A DNA stretch of 64,000 nt from Aureimonas jatrophae (GTDB taxonomy: Bacteria; Pseudomonadota; Alphaproteobacteria; Rhizobiales; Rhizobiaceae). The DNA is taken from contig NZ_FNIT01000005.1 in the NCBI RefSeq assembly GCF_900104035.1, positions 62,001 through 126,000 of the forward strand, given 5' to 3'. The translations under genes were made by a program, and so were the position numbers. The notes below the pieces were generated by a model. That model was given only the letters and a program-made list of their open reading frames with translations. It did no database searches and was not told where the DNA came from. This document shows, in pieces, positions 26,844-35,684 of the stretch. Within the stretch, counting starts at the first letter, position 1; every line of letters starts with the position of its first letter.

Positions 26844-27401
26844 TCAGGGGCGCGGTGGGGCGGCGATCTCGGTTGTGATGGCGGGCAGCAGGTTGGCGCG
26901 GTTCTTCAGCGTCAGCCAGCCGGGCGCCAGCATCACCGCGACCCAGAGAACCGCCGACAGGACGTTGACCGCCTCGAAGCGACGGCGCGGCATGCGCATC
27001 GTGCCGGCAACGAACGGGGCGATGCAGCGCAAAGGGCCGAGGAATCGGCTGAGCAGGAGAGCCAGCGTTCCCTGCCGCCGGAAGAACAGCCGCGCGCGGG
27101 CGACCTGGCGCCTGTGGCGTCGCAACGGCCGGCGTCGCAGGAAGGCCGGTCCCGACCAGCGCCCGACCTCGTGGCCGAGGCTCGTTCCGACCACGGTCCC
27201 CAGCAGCGAGCCGAGAAAGGCGTCCTCCCCCGGGATGGCTCCGACGCCGATCAGGCTTCCCACCAGCAGCATGACCGCGGCCGCCGGCATCAGCAGCCCG
27301 ATCCCCGGCAAGGTGATCAAGAGGCAGGCCGCGGCCGTCACCGGTCCGGTCCAAGCGGCATGGACGCGCAGAAACTCGGCAAAGGGGCTGAGCAACTCCA
27401 T
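26844..27401 (-). CDS. DedA-family membrane protein
   Basis: A 185-residue inner-membrane protein of the DedA/SNARE-associated family, flippase-like proteins linked to undecaprenyl-phosphate and phospholipid recycling. It has four or five hydrophobic segments and the reentrant-helix style glycine/proline motifs LPGIGLLMPAAAVMLLVGSLIG and GTSLGHEVGRWSG, followed by the conserved arginine-containing LLSRFLGPLRCIAPFVAGTMRMPRRRF. The family motif usually begins F.GRF.P..R; SRFLGPLRCIAP matches it. At the 5' end I use the ATG at 27401 with GGAGG upstream; the ORF extends 24 codons further. It converges with the phytase-like gene. Confidence 0.85.
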   Translation of the reverse strand: MELLSPFAEFLRVHAAWTGPVTAAACLLITLPGIGLLMPAAAVMLLVGSLIGVGAIPGEDAFLGSLLGTVVGTSLGHEVGRWSGPAFLRRRPLRRHRRQVARARLFFRRQGTLALLLSRFLGPLRCIAPFVAGTMRMPRRRFEAVNVLSAVLWVAVMLAPGWLTLKNRANLLPAITTEIAAPPRP

Positions 27402-27594
27402 CACGCGCGGGCGACCTCCGAGGCGGATCGGTGCAGCTAGCGCCGCAACCGGCCCCGCATAGCCCGCGCTCATGTCGGCGCGACGACGGCCCGCATGTTC
27501 ATACAGTCGTCATGCGCGCTGGTTAAGCGCCCGTCGTCACCCTAAGACAGTCCTTGCGTCGGAGAGCCCCGGCGCCGAGCCGGGAACGCCCCTC

Positions 27595-28575
27595 ATGATC
27601 CGTCTTCTCGCCGCCCTCGCGATGTCCGCCGCCGCGCTCGTGCCGGCCGCCGCGCTGGCCCAGACCGGCAAGCTCGTTCTCTACACGAGCCAGCCCAACG
27701 AGGATGCGCAGGCGACGGCCGATGCCTTCGAGGCGGCTCATCCGGGCATCGACGTCGAGTGGGTGCGCGAGGGTACGACCAAGGTCATGGCGAAGCTCCA
27801 GGCCGAGTTCGCGGCCGGAAGCCCGCAGCCCGACGTTCTCCTGATCGCCGACAGCGTCACCATGGAAGGGCTGAAGCGCGACGATCGCCTGATGGCCTTC
27901 CCGCAGGCGAAGACCGACGGTTTCGACGCCTCGCTCTTCGACAAGGACGGCACATACTTCTCGACCAAGCTGATCACCACCGGCTTCATGCTGAACACGC
28001 GCGCCGAGGGGCAGCCGGTCTCGTGGCACGATCTGGAACAGCCCGCGCTCGCCGCGCAGCTCACCATGCCGAGCCCGCTGACCTCCGGGGCGGCGCTCGT
28101 GCACCTGGCGGCTCTCGTTCAGAATCCCGACTTCGGCTGGCCCTATGTCGAGGCGCTCGCCAAGGGCGGTGCCACGGCCTCCGGCGGAAACGGCGCGGTG
28201 ATGAAGTCTGTGGCGGGCGGCGAGAAGGCCTATGGCGTGATCGTGGACTACATGCCGATCCGCGAGGCGCAGAAGGGCGCGCCGGTGCGCTTCGTCTGGC
28301 CCACCGAAGGCGTGACCGCGGTGACCGAGCCGGTCGCCATCCTCAAGACCGCCAAGAACCCAGAAGCCGCCAAGCTCTTCGTGGACTTCCTGCTCAGCGA
28401 GGACGGCCAGAAGCTGGCGGCAAAGCAGGGCTACCTACCGGCCCGCAGCGGCGTCGAGGGACCCGCCGGCTTTCCTGCCCGCGACACGATCAAGCTGATG
28501 CCGCTCGACGCGGCGAAGGCGCTCGAGGCCGAGGGCGAGAACAAGCGCCGCTTCACCGAACTCTTCGGCGGCTGA
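27595..28575 (+). CDS. Iron(III)-type ABC transporter substrate-binding protein
   Basis: A periplasmic binding protein of 326 residues. The signal peptide is residues 1-22 (LLAALAMSAAALVPAAALAQ). The mature part starts KLVLYTSQPNEDAQATADAF, then EWVREGTTKVMAKLQAEFAAG, and VVDYMPIREAQKGAPVRFVWP, the pattern of the FbpA/AfuA and 2-aminoethylphosphonate-binding family. Ligand assignment as ferric iron is the family default; I cannot exclude another small anion or chelate. The permease starts 3 bases downstream. No Fur, RirA or Irr box was recognised in the 193 bases upstream. Confidence 0.82.
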   Translation: MIRLLAALAMSAAALVPAAALAQTGKLVLYTSQPNEDAQATADAFEAAHPGIDVEWVREGTTKVMAKLQAEFAAGSPQPDVLLIADSVTMEGLKRDDRLMAFPQAKTDGFDASLFDKDGTYFSTKLITTGFMLNTRAEGQPVSWHDLEQPALAAQLTMPSPLTSGAALVHLAALVQNPDFGWPYVEALAKGGATASGGNGAVMKSVAGGEKAYGVIVDYMPIREAQKGAPVRFVWPTEGVTAVTEPVAILKTAKNPEAAKLFVDFLLSEDGQKLAAKQGYLPARSGVEGPAGFPARDTIKLMPLDAAKALEAEGENKRRFTELFGG

Positions 28576-28578
28576 GCC

Positions 28579-30285
28579 TTGGCAAACGCCACACCGCTCG
28601 CCGCCTCGCGCGGCGAGCGAACCGCGCTGATCCTCGTGTCCCTCTTCGTCGGGCTGGTCTGCGTGCTGCCCGTCGTGCGCCTCGTTCTGGAGGCCGTGGC
28701 GCCCGGCGGTGTCCCCGGGCTGGCGACGGCGCGCGCCGTCCTGTCCGCGCGTTCCACCTGGGCGGCAACCGGCACGACGCTCGCCACCGCGCTCGGCGGA
28801 ACCGCGATCGCACTGATCCTGGGCAGCGCGGTCGCGTTGCTCGTGGCGCTGACCGACGTTCGCCTGAAGGGCCCGTTGGTGTTCGCCTTCCTGGTTCCGA
28901 TGATGATCCCGCCGCAGGTCGCGGCGCTCGCCTTCGCGCAGATGCTGGGACCGGCCAGTCCGCTTCTCAACACGCTCGGTATCGCTCCGAGGCTCGGTGC
29001 GCCGAACCCGGCCTATTCGCTGGGCGGTATCGTCGCCGTCCTGGGTGTCCAGAACGCACCCCTCGTCTTCCTGGCGCTGCGCGCCAGCCTGCGCGCCCTG
29101 CCGCGCGAACTCGTCGAGGCGGCGCGGTCCAGCGGTGCGGGGCGCTGGCGCGTGCTGCGCACCGTCGTTCTGCCGCTCATGACGCCGGCGCTGGTCGCGG
29201 GCTGCGCGATCAGCTTCGTGTCGGCGGCCGGCAACTTCGGCGTTCCCGCGCTGCTCGGCATTCCGGCCGGCCTGTCGACCCTGTCGACACTGATCTACCA
29301 GCGCCTCGCCGGGTTCGGTCCCGCGATCATCGCCGAAGTCGCGGTTCTGTCGGTGGTGGTCGCGCTTCTGGCGGCGAGCGGCTTCCTCGTGCAGCGCCTC
29401 GCGCTGCGGGGCCGGGACTATCGTCTGGCCGGCGCCCCGTCGCAGGCGCTCGCCTATCCGCTCGGCCGCTGGCGCGTGCCGGTCGAGATCGGAGCCTGGA
29501 CGGTCGTCCTTCTCGTGGTGGTGGCACCGCTTCTGGCGCTTCTGACGACCTCGCTCGTCTCGAGCTACGGCATCCCGCTGAACGGCTATTCGGCGACGCT
29601 CGACAACTACCGTGAGGTCCTGTTCCGGCAGGACGCGACGATCCGCGCCTTCCGCAACTCCTTCCTGCTGGCGGGCGGCGCGGCGTTGCTGCTGCTTGTC
29701 GTCGCCGTGCCGCTTGCCGTGCTCGTCGCCAAGCGGTCGGGAGCGCTTCTGCGCACACTGAACGGGGCGACCGACCTGCCCTACGCGCTGCCCGGCATCG
29801 TGCTCGCGATCGCGGCGATCCTCCTGTTCCTGCGGCCGCTGCCGGGACTCGGCTTCAGCCTCTACAACACGATCTGGATCATCTTCGTCGCCTATCTCGC
29901 GCGGTTCCTGGCGCTGGAGCTGCGGCCCCTGGTGGCCGGCGCGCTGCAGATGGATGCCAGCCTCGACGAGGCGGCACGCATGAGCGGGGCCGGCTTCCTG
30001 CGCCGTCTTGTGACGGTCGCGCTGCCGACGCTTGCACCGATCGCCGCCGCCGGGGCGATCCTCGTGTTCATGACGGCCTTCAACGAGTTGACCGTGTCGG
30101 CCCTTCTCTGGTCGGCGGGCAACGAGACGCTGGGCGTCGCCGTGTTCAATCTCGACGATGCGGGACGCTCCACGCTGGCCGCCGCGTTGGCCGCCTCGAC
30201 GGTCGCCGTGATCCTCGCCATCATGCTGGGCACCACGCTGCTCGGGCGGCGCCTGCCGCCCGGCGTCCTGCCCTGGACCCGCTAG
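28579..30285 (+). CDS. Iron-type ABC transporter permease, two fused permease domains (FbpB-like)
   Basis: A 568-residue inner-membrane protein with two repeats of the MetI-like permease domain, as in FbpB. Each repeat has an EAA loop contacting the ATPase: EAARSSGAGRWRVLRTVVLPLM in the first half and EAARMSGAGFLRRLVTVALPTL in the second. About 12 hydrophobic helices are visible. The start is TTG 28579, three bases after the binding-protein stop. Its stop codon shares the bases CTAG with the stop of the converging ATPase gene. Confidence 0.88.
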   Translation: MANATPLAASRGERTALILVSLFVGLVCVLPVVRLVLEAVAPGGVPGLATARAVLSARSTWAATGTTLATALGGTAIALILGSAVALLVALTDVRLKGPLVFAFLVPMMIPPQVAALAFAQMLGPASPLLNTLGIAPRLGAPNPAYSLGGIVAVLGVQNAPLVFLALRASLRALPRELVEAARSSGAGRWRVLRTVVLPLMTPALVAGCAISFVSAAGNFGVPALLGIPAGLSTLSTLIYQRLAGFGPAIIAEVAVLSVVVALLAASGFLVQRLALRGRDYRLAGAPSQALAYPLGRWRVPVEIGAWTVVLLVVVAPLLALLTTSLVSSYGIPLNGYSATLDNYREVLFRQDATIRAFRNSFLLAGGAALLLLVVAVPLAVLVAKRSGALLRTLNGATDLPYALPGIVLAIAAILLFLRPLPGLGFSLYNTIWIIFVAYLARFLALELRPLVAGALQMDASLDEAARMSGAGFLRRLVTVALPTLAPIAAAGAILVFMTAFNELTVSALLWSAGNETLGVAVFNLDDAGRSTLAAALAASTVAVILAIMLGTTLLGRRLPPGVLPWTR

Positions 30286-31394
30286 GCGAGCTCCCGAGCC
30301 GCGTCCGCGACCGGCACCGCGACGCTTGAGGCTGCCCGCGGAAGCAGCCATCCGTCGGCGACGCGAAGCGAGACCGTGGCCCCGACCGCAACAGGATGCG
30401 GCGCGGCCACCGTCAGCACGAGGCCGGGCATGGACAAGGGCTCGACCGAGAGCCGCGTGTGCGCGCCCTTGAACGAGGCGGCCCGAACCGTCGCCGCCAG
30501 GCCCGCGCCCTGCGCCGTGAGTTCGAGCCCCTCGGCCCGCAGACACACGCGACCCGGCCCGCGCAGGGTGCGGCCGGGGGGACAGCGGATATCGGCTTCG
30601 GTGCCGAGCAGGCGAACGCGGCAGCGTCCCGCCCCGTCGCCCGAGAGCACCTCGGCATCGACGATGCGTCCGTCGCCGATGAAGCGGGCGACCGCCTCGC
30701 CGGCGGGCTCGCCGTAGAGCGTTGCCGGGGCCGCGCATTCGAGGATGCGGCCCCGCTCCATCACCGCGACCCGCGTTGCCATGGCCATGGCCTCGCTCTG
30801 GTCGTGCGTGACATAGACCATCGTGGCCCCGGTGCGCTCGTGGAACCGGGCAAAGGTTTCCTCCATCGAGGCGCGCAGGTGGACGTCGAGATTGGCGAGC
30901 GGCTCGTCGAGAAGGATGATGCCGGGATCCATGGCCAGGCAGCGCGCGAGGGCGACCCGCTGGCGCTGGCCGCCGGACAGGTCGGCGATGCGCCGCGTCT
31001 CGAAACCCGACAGATCCACGGCCGCGAGCGCCTCGGCGACCTTGGCCTCGCGGTCCGCCCGCGAGCGGCGTCGCACGCGCAGGGGATAGGCGACGTTCTC
31101 GGCCACGCTCATGTGCGGCCAGAGCGCATAGGACTGGAAGACGATCGCGACGTTTCGCTCTTCCGGCAGGACATGAACGCCGTGGCCGGCCACCATCCGG
31201 TCGCCGAACAGGATCTGTCCCTCGCTGGCCGTCTCGAAGCCGGCGATCATGCGCAGAAGCGTGGTCTTGCCGCAGCCCGAGGGCCCGAGCAGGGCCAGGA
31301 ACTCGCCGGCCTGGATCTCCAGCGACACGTCGTCCACCGCGTTCGACGAGCCGAAGCGCTTGGAAAGGCGGGACAGGACGATAGGCAGGGCCAT
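30282..31394 (-). CDS. ABC transporter ATP-binding protein (FbpC/PotA type)
   Basis: A 370-residue importer ATPase with Walker A (GPSGCGKTT, near residue 38), Q-loop VFQSYALWPHM, signature [19 protein letters not shown], Walker B IILLDEPLANLD and the switch His in VYVTHDQSEAMA. A C-terminal TOBE-like domain (residues ~240-370) marks it as an importer subunit. It most likely energises the neighbouring permease, although it lies on the opposite strand with the stop codons sharing four bases (CTAG), unlike the usual fbpABC order. The start is ATG 31394; 40 in-frame codons upstream look non-coding. Confidence 0.88.
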   Translation of the reverse strand: MALPIVLSRLSKRFGSSNAVDDVSLEIQAGEFLALLGPSGCGKTTLLRMIAGFETASEGQILFGDRMVAGHGVHVLPEERNVAIVFQSYALWPHMSVAENVAYPLRVRRRSRADREAKVAEALAAVDLSGFETRRIADLSGGQRQRVALARCLAMDPGIILLDEPLANLDVHLRASMEETFARFHERTGATMVYVTHDQSEAMAMATRVAVMERGRILECAAPATLYGEPAGEAVARFIGDGRIVDAEVLSGDGAGRCRVRLLGTEADIRCPPGRTLRGPGRVCLRAEGLELTAQGAGLAATVRAASFKGAHTRLSVEPLSMPGLVLTVAAPHPVAVGATVSLRVADGWLLPRAASSVAVPVADAARELA

Positions 31395-31549
31395 AGGGGC
31401 GGACTCGCGAAAAGGCCAGGACGCGCCGGGTCGTGGCAGTTGCTTGTGACAGGGCCATGACGAGCCGTCGAGGCTTCGCGCATGGCCGCGGGAACGGCAC
31501 GACGCACCGTTCATTCGTCCCGTGCGACGACGATAGGCGAGGCGATGCG

Positions 31550-32470
31550 GTGAGCGACGAGACGGAACGGGCCGACGAGCGGTTCAGGAACCTCGAGGCG
31601 TTGCCGAGCCGCACGCTTCTCGAAGCCCTGATCGGCGGTCAGGACGAGGCGTTGCGCGCGGTGCGCGACGCGCTGCCGCGCATCGATGCGGCGGTGGACG
31701 CGGCCGCGGGCCGCCTCGGCCGTCCGCAGGCCCGCCTCGCCTATTGCGGTGCGGGAACCTCGGGGCGACTTGCGATGCTGGACGGGGTCGAGCTCGGCCC
31801 GACCTTCTCGTGGCCCGCCGAGCGCTGCGTCTACCTGCTTGCGGGTGGAACCGCCGCCTTTTCGCAGGCCCGCGAGGGCGCCGAGGACGAAGAAAGCGCC
31901 GCGCACACGGCGATCCGGGAGGCCGGCATCGGCCGCGACGACGTGGTCGTGGCCCTGGCCGCCAGCGGGCGCACGCCCTACACGATCGCGGCGGTGCGCA
32001 GTGCCCGAGAGCGTGGAGCATTGACGATCGGTTTTGCCAACAATCCCGGGACCCCGCTGCTGGACGTGTCGGAGCACCCGGTTCTTTTGCGAACCGGGCC
32101 GGAGGTACTGGCCGGCTCGACGCGCCTGGCGGCGGGCACCGCGCAGAAGGCTGCTTTGAACCTGTTCTCGACCGCCGTCATGGTGCGGCTCGGCAAGGTG
32201 TTTCGCGGACGCATGGTCGACATGCGCCCCTCGAACCGCAAGCTGCGCGAACGGGCGCGCCGTATGGTCGCCGAGGTCGCCGGCTGCGACGAGGCGGACG
32301 CGGAGGCAGCCCTCCAGGCCACCGGCGGCGCGATCCGCGAGGCGATCCTGAAACTGGAAGCCCGGAACGGCGTCAGTCGAGGCGCAGCGCCTGCCGCAGG
32401 CGACGCAGCCACCGGTAGCGCCGGTGCAGACGGCGGCGCAGGTCCGTCAGCGCCTGCGCGCATTCGGTAG
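31550..32470 (+). CDS. murQ: N-acetylmuramic acid 6-phosphate etherase with aberrant C-terminus
   Basis: Cleaves the D-lactyl ether of MurNAc 6-phosphate to give GlcNAc 6-phosphate, for recycling of cell-wall sugars. The SIS domain has LAYCGAGTSGRLAMLDGVELGPTFSWP, with the catalytic Glu in VELGPTF, the second Glu region REGAEDEESAA, and VVVALAASGRTPYTIAAVRSARERGALTIGFANNPG. The C-terminal helical part (DMRPSNRKLRERARRMVAEVAGCDEADAE) is normal. The last ~33 residues, rich in Ala, Gly and Pro, are read through DNA that encodes the converging acetyltransferase, 98 bases of overlap. The start is GTG 31550. No murP, anmK or muramidase gene is nearby. Confidence 0.88.
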   Translation: MSDETERADERFRNLEALPSRTLLEALIGGQDEALRAVRDALPRIDAAVDAAAGRLGRPQARLAYCGAGTSGRLAMLDGVELGPTFSWPAERCVYLLAGGTAAFSQAREGAEDEESAAHTAIREAGIGRDDVVVALAASGRTPYTIAAVRSARERGALTIGFANNPGTPLLDVSEHPVLLRTGPEVLAGSTRLAAGTAQKAALNLFSTAVMVRLGKVFRGRMVDMRPSNRKLRERARRMVAEVAGCDEADAEAALQATGGAIREAILKLEARNGVSRGAAPAAGDAATGSAGADGGAGPSAPARIR

Positions 32471-33632
32471 TGGCTCGTTCCTGTCCGGGCCGCAGACCGA
32501 TCACCAGGGTTCCGACCTCCGTGCGCGAGCGCCAGAGCCGGTTGGCCACCGGATGGTCGGGCACGGCACAGGAGTCCGCCAGCTGAATGGTGGGATCGGC
32601 CAGGAGGCGGTCGGCGGCCAGCGACAGGACGATGGCGCCCGGCGCGCTCGCTGCGAAACGCTCGTCGTAGGCCGTCTTCCAGGCCGCCGCCTCGCCACCG
32701 GACTCGAGCACCACCAGGCTCGCCGCCGCATCCTCTCCCGCCCAAAGGGTGAAGACGCGCGCCTGTCCGCGTTCCGCCAAGCCGTTCACCGCCTCGCGCG
32801 CAAAGGCCGCGCGGTATCGATCCTGCGCGAGAGCGGTGCGCCGCCGCCCCTTCCAGCCTGAGGCCTCGAGGGCCAGGAACTCCTCCAGTCCCTCGCGCAC
32901 GTCGTCGGGCTTGCGAGCCTCTTCGAAGCGCACGGGGCCGTGACGGCCGAGACGACGCAGGAGGCGATCACGCTCGCGACGATGGCGAGCGGGAAGCGGC
33001 GTGCCCGGACGAAGGGCGGCGCGCGTGCGCCGATCGCAGACCGCGATCGACAGACCTTCCGCAGCCACGGCCTCACACAGGATTGCCACGAGCGGACCAC
33101 CCAGGCGCATGTCCGGCAGGACGAGGGTCGAGGGCAGGTCGGAGGGTTCGCGTAGCGATGTAAGAAGGTCGCGCGCGGTTCGCAGCGGATCGTCGCCGTC
33201 GAGCGGCAGCGTACCGACGGGACCGAACGGATGGCTCCAGGCCCGCAGGATCGACCCCACGCTGCGCGACGGTCGCTCGACCGTGAAGGGCATGAAGAAA
33301 CGCAGGCGCGAGCGGTCCCCGCTCTCGTCCCGCGCCACGAGCAGTCTCACCTTGCGCTCGTCGAGCCGCGGCATGGCGGGCACCAGGAAGCGCGGCTCGA
33401 AGAAGACGTTGGGCTCCACGGCCCGCGTCATCAGAAACTGCAGTTCGTCAACCAGTTCCAGCGCGGCGTGCGCATCGTAGAAGCGATAGCTGCGCCGCAC
33501 CGGGAGACGCTGCAAGACCTCGTGGGCGTCGATCGACGGGCTGGCCACGAGGGTGGGCCGCCGCGGCTCGTCGACGTTTGCGAGAGGCCCGTGAAAACCG
33601 GCGTGCCGCAGCAGGGTGGAGGCATCGGTCAT
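32373..33632 (-). CDS. GNAT-family (BioF2-like/CelD-type) acetyltransferase
   Basis: A 419-residue cytosolic protein of the Acetyltransf_6 (BioF2-like) group, also seen in cellulose and exopolysaccharide loci. The first part has FYDAHAALELVDELQFLMTRAVEPNVFFEPRFL, the family's N-terminal pattern. The second half contains EEFLALEASGWKGRRRTAL, which matches the FLxLExxGWKG motif, followed by FTLWAGEDAAASLVVLESGGEAAAWKTAYDERFAASAPG. The substrate is unknown. The C-terminus is unusually rich in Arg (RRRLHRRYRWLRRLRQALR) and lies opposite the extended tail of murQ. The start is ATG 33632. Confidence 0.82.
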   Translation of the reverse strand: MTDASTLLRHAGFHGPLANVDEPRRPTLVASPSIDAHEVLQRLPVRRSYRFYDAHAALELVDELQFLMTRAVEPNVFFEPRFLVPAMPRLDERKVRLLVARDESGDRSRLRFFMPFTVERPSRSVGSILRAWSHPFGPVGTLPLDGDDPLRTARDLLTSLREPSDLPSTLVLPDMRLGGPLVAILCEAVAAEGLSIAVCDRRTRAALRPGTPLPARHRRERDRLLRRLGRHGPVRFEEARKPDDVREGLEEFLALEASGWKGRRRTALAQDRYRAAFAREAVNGLAERGQARVFTLWAGEDAAASLVVLESGGEAAAWKTAYDERFAASAPGAIVLSLAADRLLADPTIQLADSCAVPDHPVANRLWRSRTEVGTLVIGLRPGQERATTECAQALTDLRRRLHRRYRWLRRLRQALRLD

Positions 33633-33734
33633 CGATCATTCGCCCGCGGCCAGACGGCCATGTCCGTTTCGGATCGCAGGCTACGGGATCAGGCCTTAAT
33701 GAACTGATCTCCGAACTCTGTAGGATTGTTCGGT

Positions 33735-34301
33735 TCAGCCCTGAAACCCGCCATCGGCCAGGAAAGCCTCCTCGTCCGGACGGCTCTGGCGACCGAGAGC
33801 CGCGTTGCGATGGGGAAACCGGCCGAATCGCTGGATGATGTCGCGGTGTTCGACGGCGAACGGCACGTTCTCCTCCCCGATCTCCTCCATCCAACGAATG
33901 CACGCCTCCTGATCGGCCAAGGCTTCGGAATGCATGAGGGGCATGGCAAAGAACTGGTTGATGTCCTCGCCGACATGATAATGGTCGCCGCGCGCGAGCG
34001 CGGCACGAGCGAGCTTCAGCGCCTTCTCGTCGGTTTCAAAGGCACGGGGCGTGCCGCGGAACATGTTGCGCGGAAACTGGTCGAGAAGGATGACGAGGGC
34101 GAGCGCACCGTTCGGCTCGTCGGCCCAGGCGTCGAGATGGCCGCGCGCGGCGCGCTCGTAAAGATCACCGAACCGGCTCGTGATCGTGCGGTCGAGTTCG
34201 GGATCCTTGCGGAACCAGCCTTCGGGTCCGACCTCGCGCCAGAAATCGACGACGCTTTGCGGGTCGATGGAGTAGTCGCTATCGATGAAGGTGTCGCTCA
34301 T
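33735..34301 (-). CDS. DUF924 family protein
   Basis: A 188-residue cytosolic, all-helical protein of the widespread DUF924 family (tetratricopeptide-like fold, function unknown). Diagnostic segments are SVVDFWREVGPEGWFRKDPELDRTI, LALVILLDQFPRNMFRGTPRAFETDEKALKLA and FFAMPLMHSEALADQEACIRWM, then HRDIIQRFGRFPHRNAALGR. I use the ATG at 34301; the alternative ATG at 34331 would overlap the start of the divergent tusA. The gene points away from tusA, with only 28 bases between start codons. Confidence 0.87.
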   Translation of the reverse strand: MSDTFIDSDYSIDPQSVVDFWREVGPEGWFRKDPELDRTITSRFGDLYERAARGHLDAWADEPNGALALVILLDQFPRNMFRGTPRAFETDEKALKLARAALARGDHYHVGEDINQFFAMPLMHSEALADQEACIRWMEEIGEENVPFAVEHRDIIQRFGRFPHRNAALGRQSRPDEEAFLADGGFQG

Positions 34302-34329
34302 GAGCGGGCAGGTTTCCGGAGGTTGGGAC

Positions 34330-34614
34330 ATGGCGGATCGCGTCGAGCGCGAAGATAGTCACGACCCGGACGCCACAACAGCGGGTCGCTTCGAATTGCG
34401 GGGGTTGAAGTGTCCCCTGCCCGCCTTGCGCACCGCGCGCGCGCTGCGGGACGCGGCTGACGAATGCGTGATCGAGGTTCTGGCGGACGACCCGCTCAGT
34501 CCGCTCGACATTGCCCATCTCTGCCGAACCGAGGGTCACAGTCTCCTGGCGCAGGACGAAGCGGCAGGCGGCGGATGGCGCTTTCGCATCCGGCGGGCCG
34601 CCAAACGCCCCTAG
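34330..34614 (+). CDS. tusA: TusA-family sulfurtransferase
   Basis: A small sulfur-carrier protein that accepts persulfide sulfur from a cysteine desulfurase and hands it on, in E. coli for 2-thiouridine synthesis in tRNA. The 94 residues include the hallmark CPxP motif [14 protein letters not shown] (Cys28) and the following region [27 protein letters not shown] typical of the SirA/TusA fold. A GGAGG lies 8 bases before the ATG. The N-terminal 20 residues are charged and not conserved-looking. Its stop shares CTAG with the stop of the converging COG0523 GTPase gene. Confidence 0.87.
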   Translation: MADRVEREDSHDPDATTAGRFELRGLKCPLPALRTARALRDAADECVIEVLADDPLSPLDIAHLCRTEGHSLLAQDEAAGGGWRFRIRRAAKRP

Positions 34615-35684
34615 AAGCGCATACCGGCGACGCTCAGGGGATTGTCCCTCAGCGCGTCGCGATCGGGCGCGTCGGTTCGCGCGGCACCGCAGAAGGCCGC
34701 GAAGAGGTCTCGCAGGCGACGCTCGTTCAAACCTTCGCCGATCACCACGAGCCGCGTCGCGCGCGCGGCGCCCTCGGGCCAGGCCGGAAGGCTGGCGGGC
34801 GGATGCAGATAGCCACGCACGCCGTGCACGACGAGCGGGCGATCGTCGTCCTGCAGCCAGAACAGGCCCTTGAGGCGCAGGAGACCAGGTTCGGCGGAGG
34901 CGAACTGCAGAAACGCTTCGACGTCAGACCAGCTCATCGCCCCGTCATGCCGCAGGGCGATCGAGCGCACGCTGGCGTGACCAGCGCCATGGTCGTGGTG
35001 ATGGTGCCGATGCGCGTCGTCGGCGCCCATCCAACGGTCGGCGTCGAGGCGGCCCGTTCGCGAATCGCGCAGCCCGGCGTCGAGAAGAGCCGGACCGGTC
35101 GCAGCCTTCAGCGGAACGAGCGGCGCGCCCGGGTTGAGGGTGCGCAGCGCTTGCTGGAGCGGCTCGGGATCGGCCAGATCGGCCTTGGTCAGAACCAGAC
35201 GGTCGGCGAGCGCCGCCTGCCGCCTCGCCTCGATACGGTGCGCCAGATGTTCGGGACCCGCAAGCGCGTCCACGACGCAGACGACCCCGTCCAACCGGAA
35301 GCACGCGAGAAGGTCGGGATGGGCGGCAAGGGCTGCCAGGATCGGTGTCGGGTCGGCCAGACCCGTGGTTTCGACCAGCACGCGCGTCGGCGCGGGGCGA
35401 CGTTCGCCAAGGCGCAAAAGCGCGTCCACCAGATCGCCGCGCACCGAGCAGCAGACGCATCCGTCGTTGAGCTCAACGACATCGTCTCCGGTCCCTTCCA
35501 CCAGAAGGCCGTCGATCCCGACCTCGCCGAACTCGTTGACGATCAACGCCGCGCCGGCCAGAGCCCCCTGGCCGAGCAGGCGATTGAGAAGCGTCGTCTT
35601 GCCGGCGCCGAGGAAACCGGTGAGCACCGTGACGGGAATGGGCGCCACCGGCGCGGCCGGTTGGCAGAAGCGGTCCGGGATCAC
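34611..35684 (-). CDS. COG0523/CobW-family GTP-binding metallochaperone
   Basis: A G3E-family GTPase, a group that delivers or handles zinc, cobalt or other metals. In the 357 residues I see Walker [18 protein letters not shown] (residues 21-37), the metal-binding CVCC (76-79) in [27 protein letters not shown], the guanine motif TKADL (166-170), and a histidine cluster [12 protein letters not shown] (225-236) likely to bind metal. The C-terminal CobW domain follows ([27 protein letters not shown]). The start is GTG 35684, overlapping the stop of the carboxypeptidase gene by four bases (GTGA). The metal cannot be told, and no Zur site was recognised. Confidence 0.88.
   Translation of the reverse strand: MIPDRFCQPAAPVAPIPVTVLTGFLGAGKTTLLNRLLGQGALAGAALIVNEFGEVGIDGLLVEGTGDDVVELNDGCVCCSVRGDLVDALLRLGERRPAPTRVLVETTGLADPTPILAALAAHPDLLACFRLDGVVCVVDALAGPEHLAHRIEARRQAALADRLVLTKADLADPEPLQQALRTLNPGAPLVPLKAATGPALLDAGLRDSRTGRLDADRWMGADDAHRHHHHDHGAGHASVRSIALRHDGAMSWSDVEAFLQFASAEPGLLRLKGLFWLQDDDRPLVVHGVRGYLHPPASLPAWPEGAARATRLVVIGEGLNERRLRDLFAAFCGAARTDAPDRDALRDNPLSVAGMRF

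Noticed and set aside
28435-31614. 1059-residue minus-strand ORF across the iron-type permease and ATPase genes
   Set aside because: Runs antisense to the permease and out of frame with the ATPase; low-complexity Arg/Gln/Asp composition, no motif.
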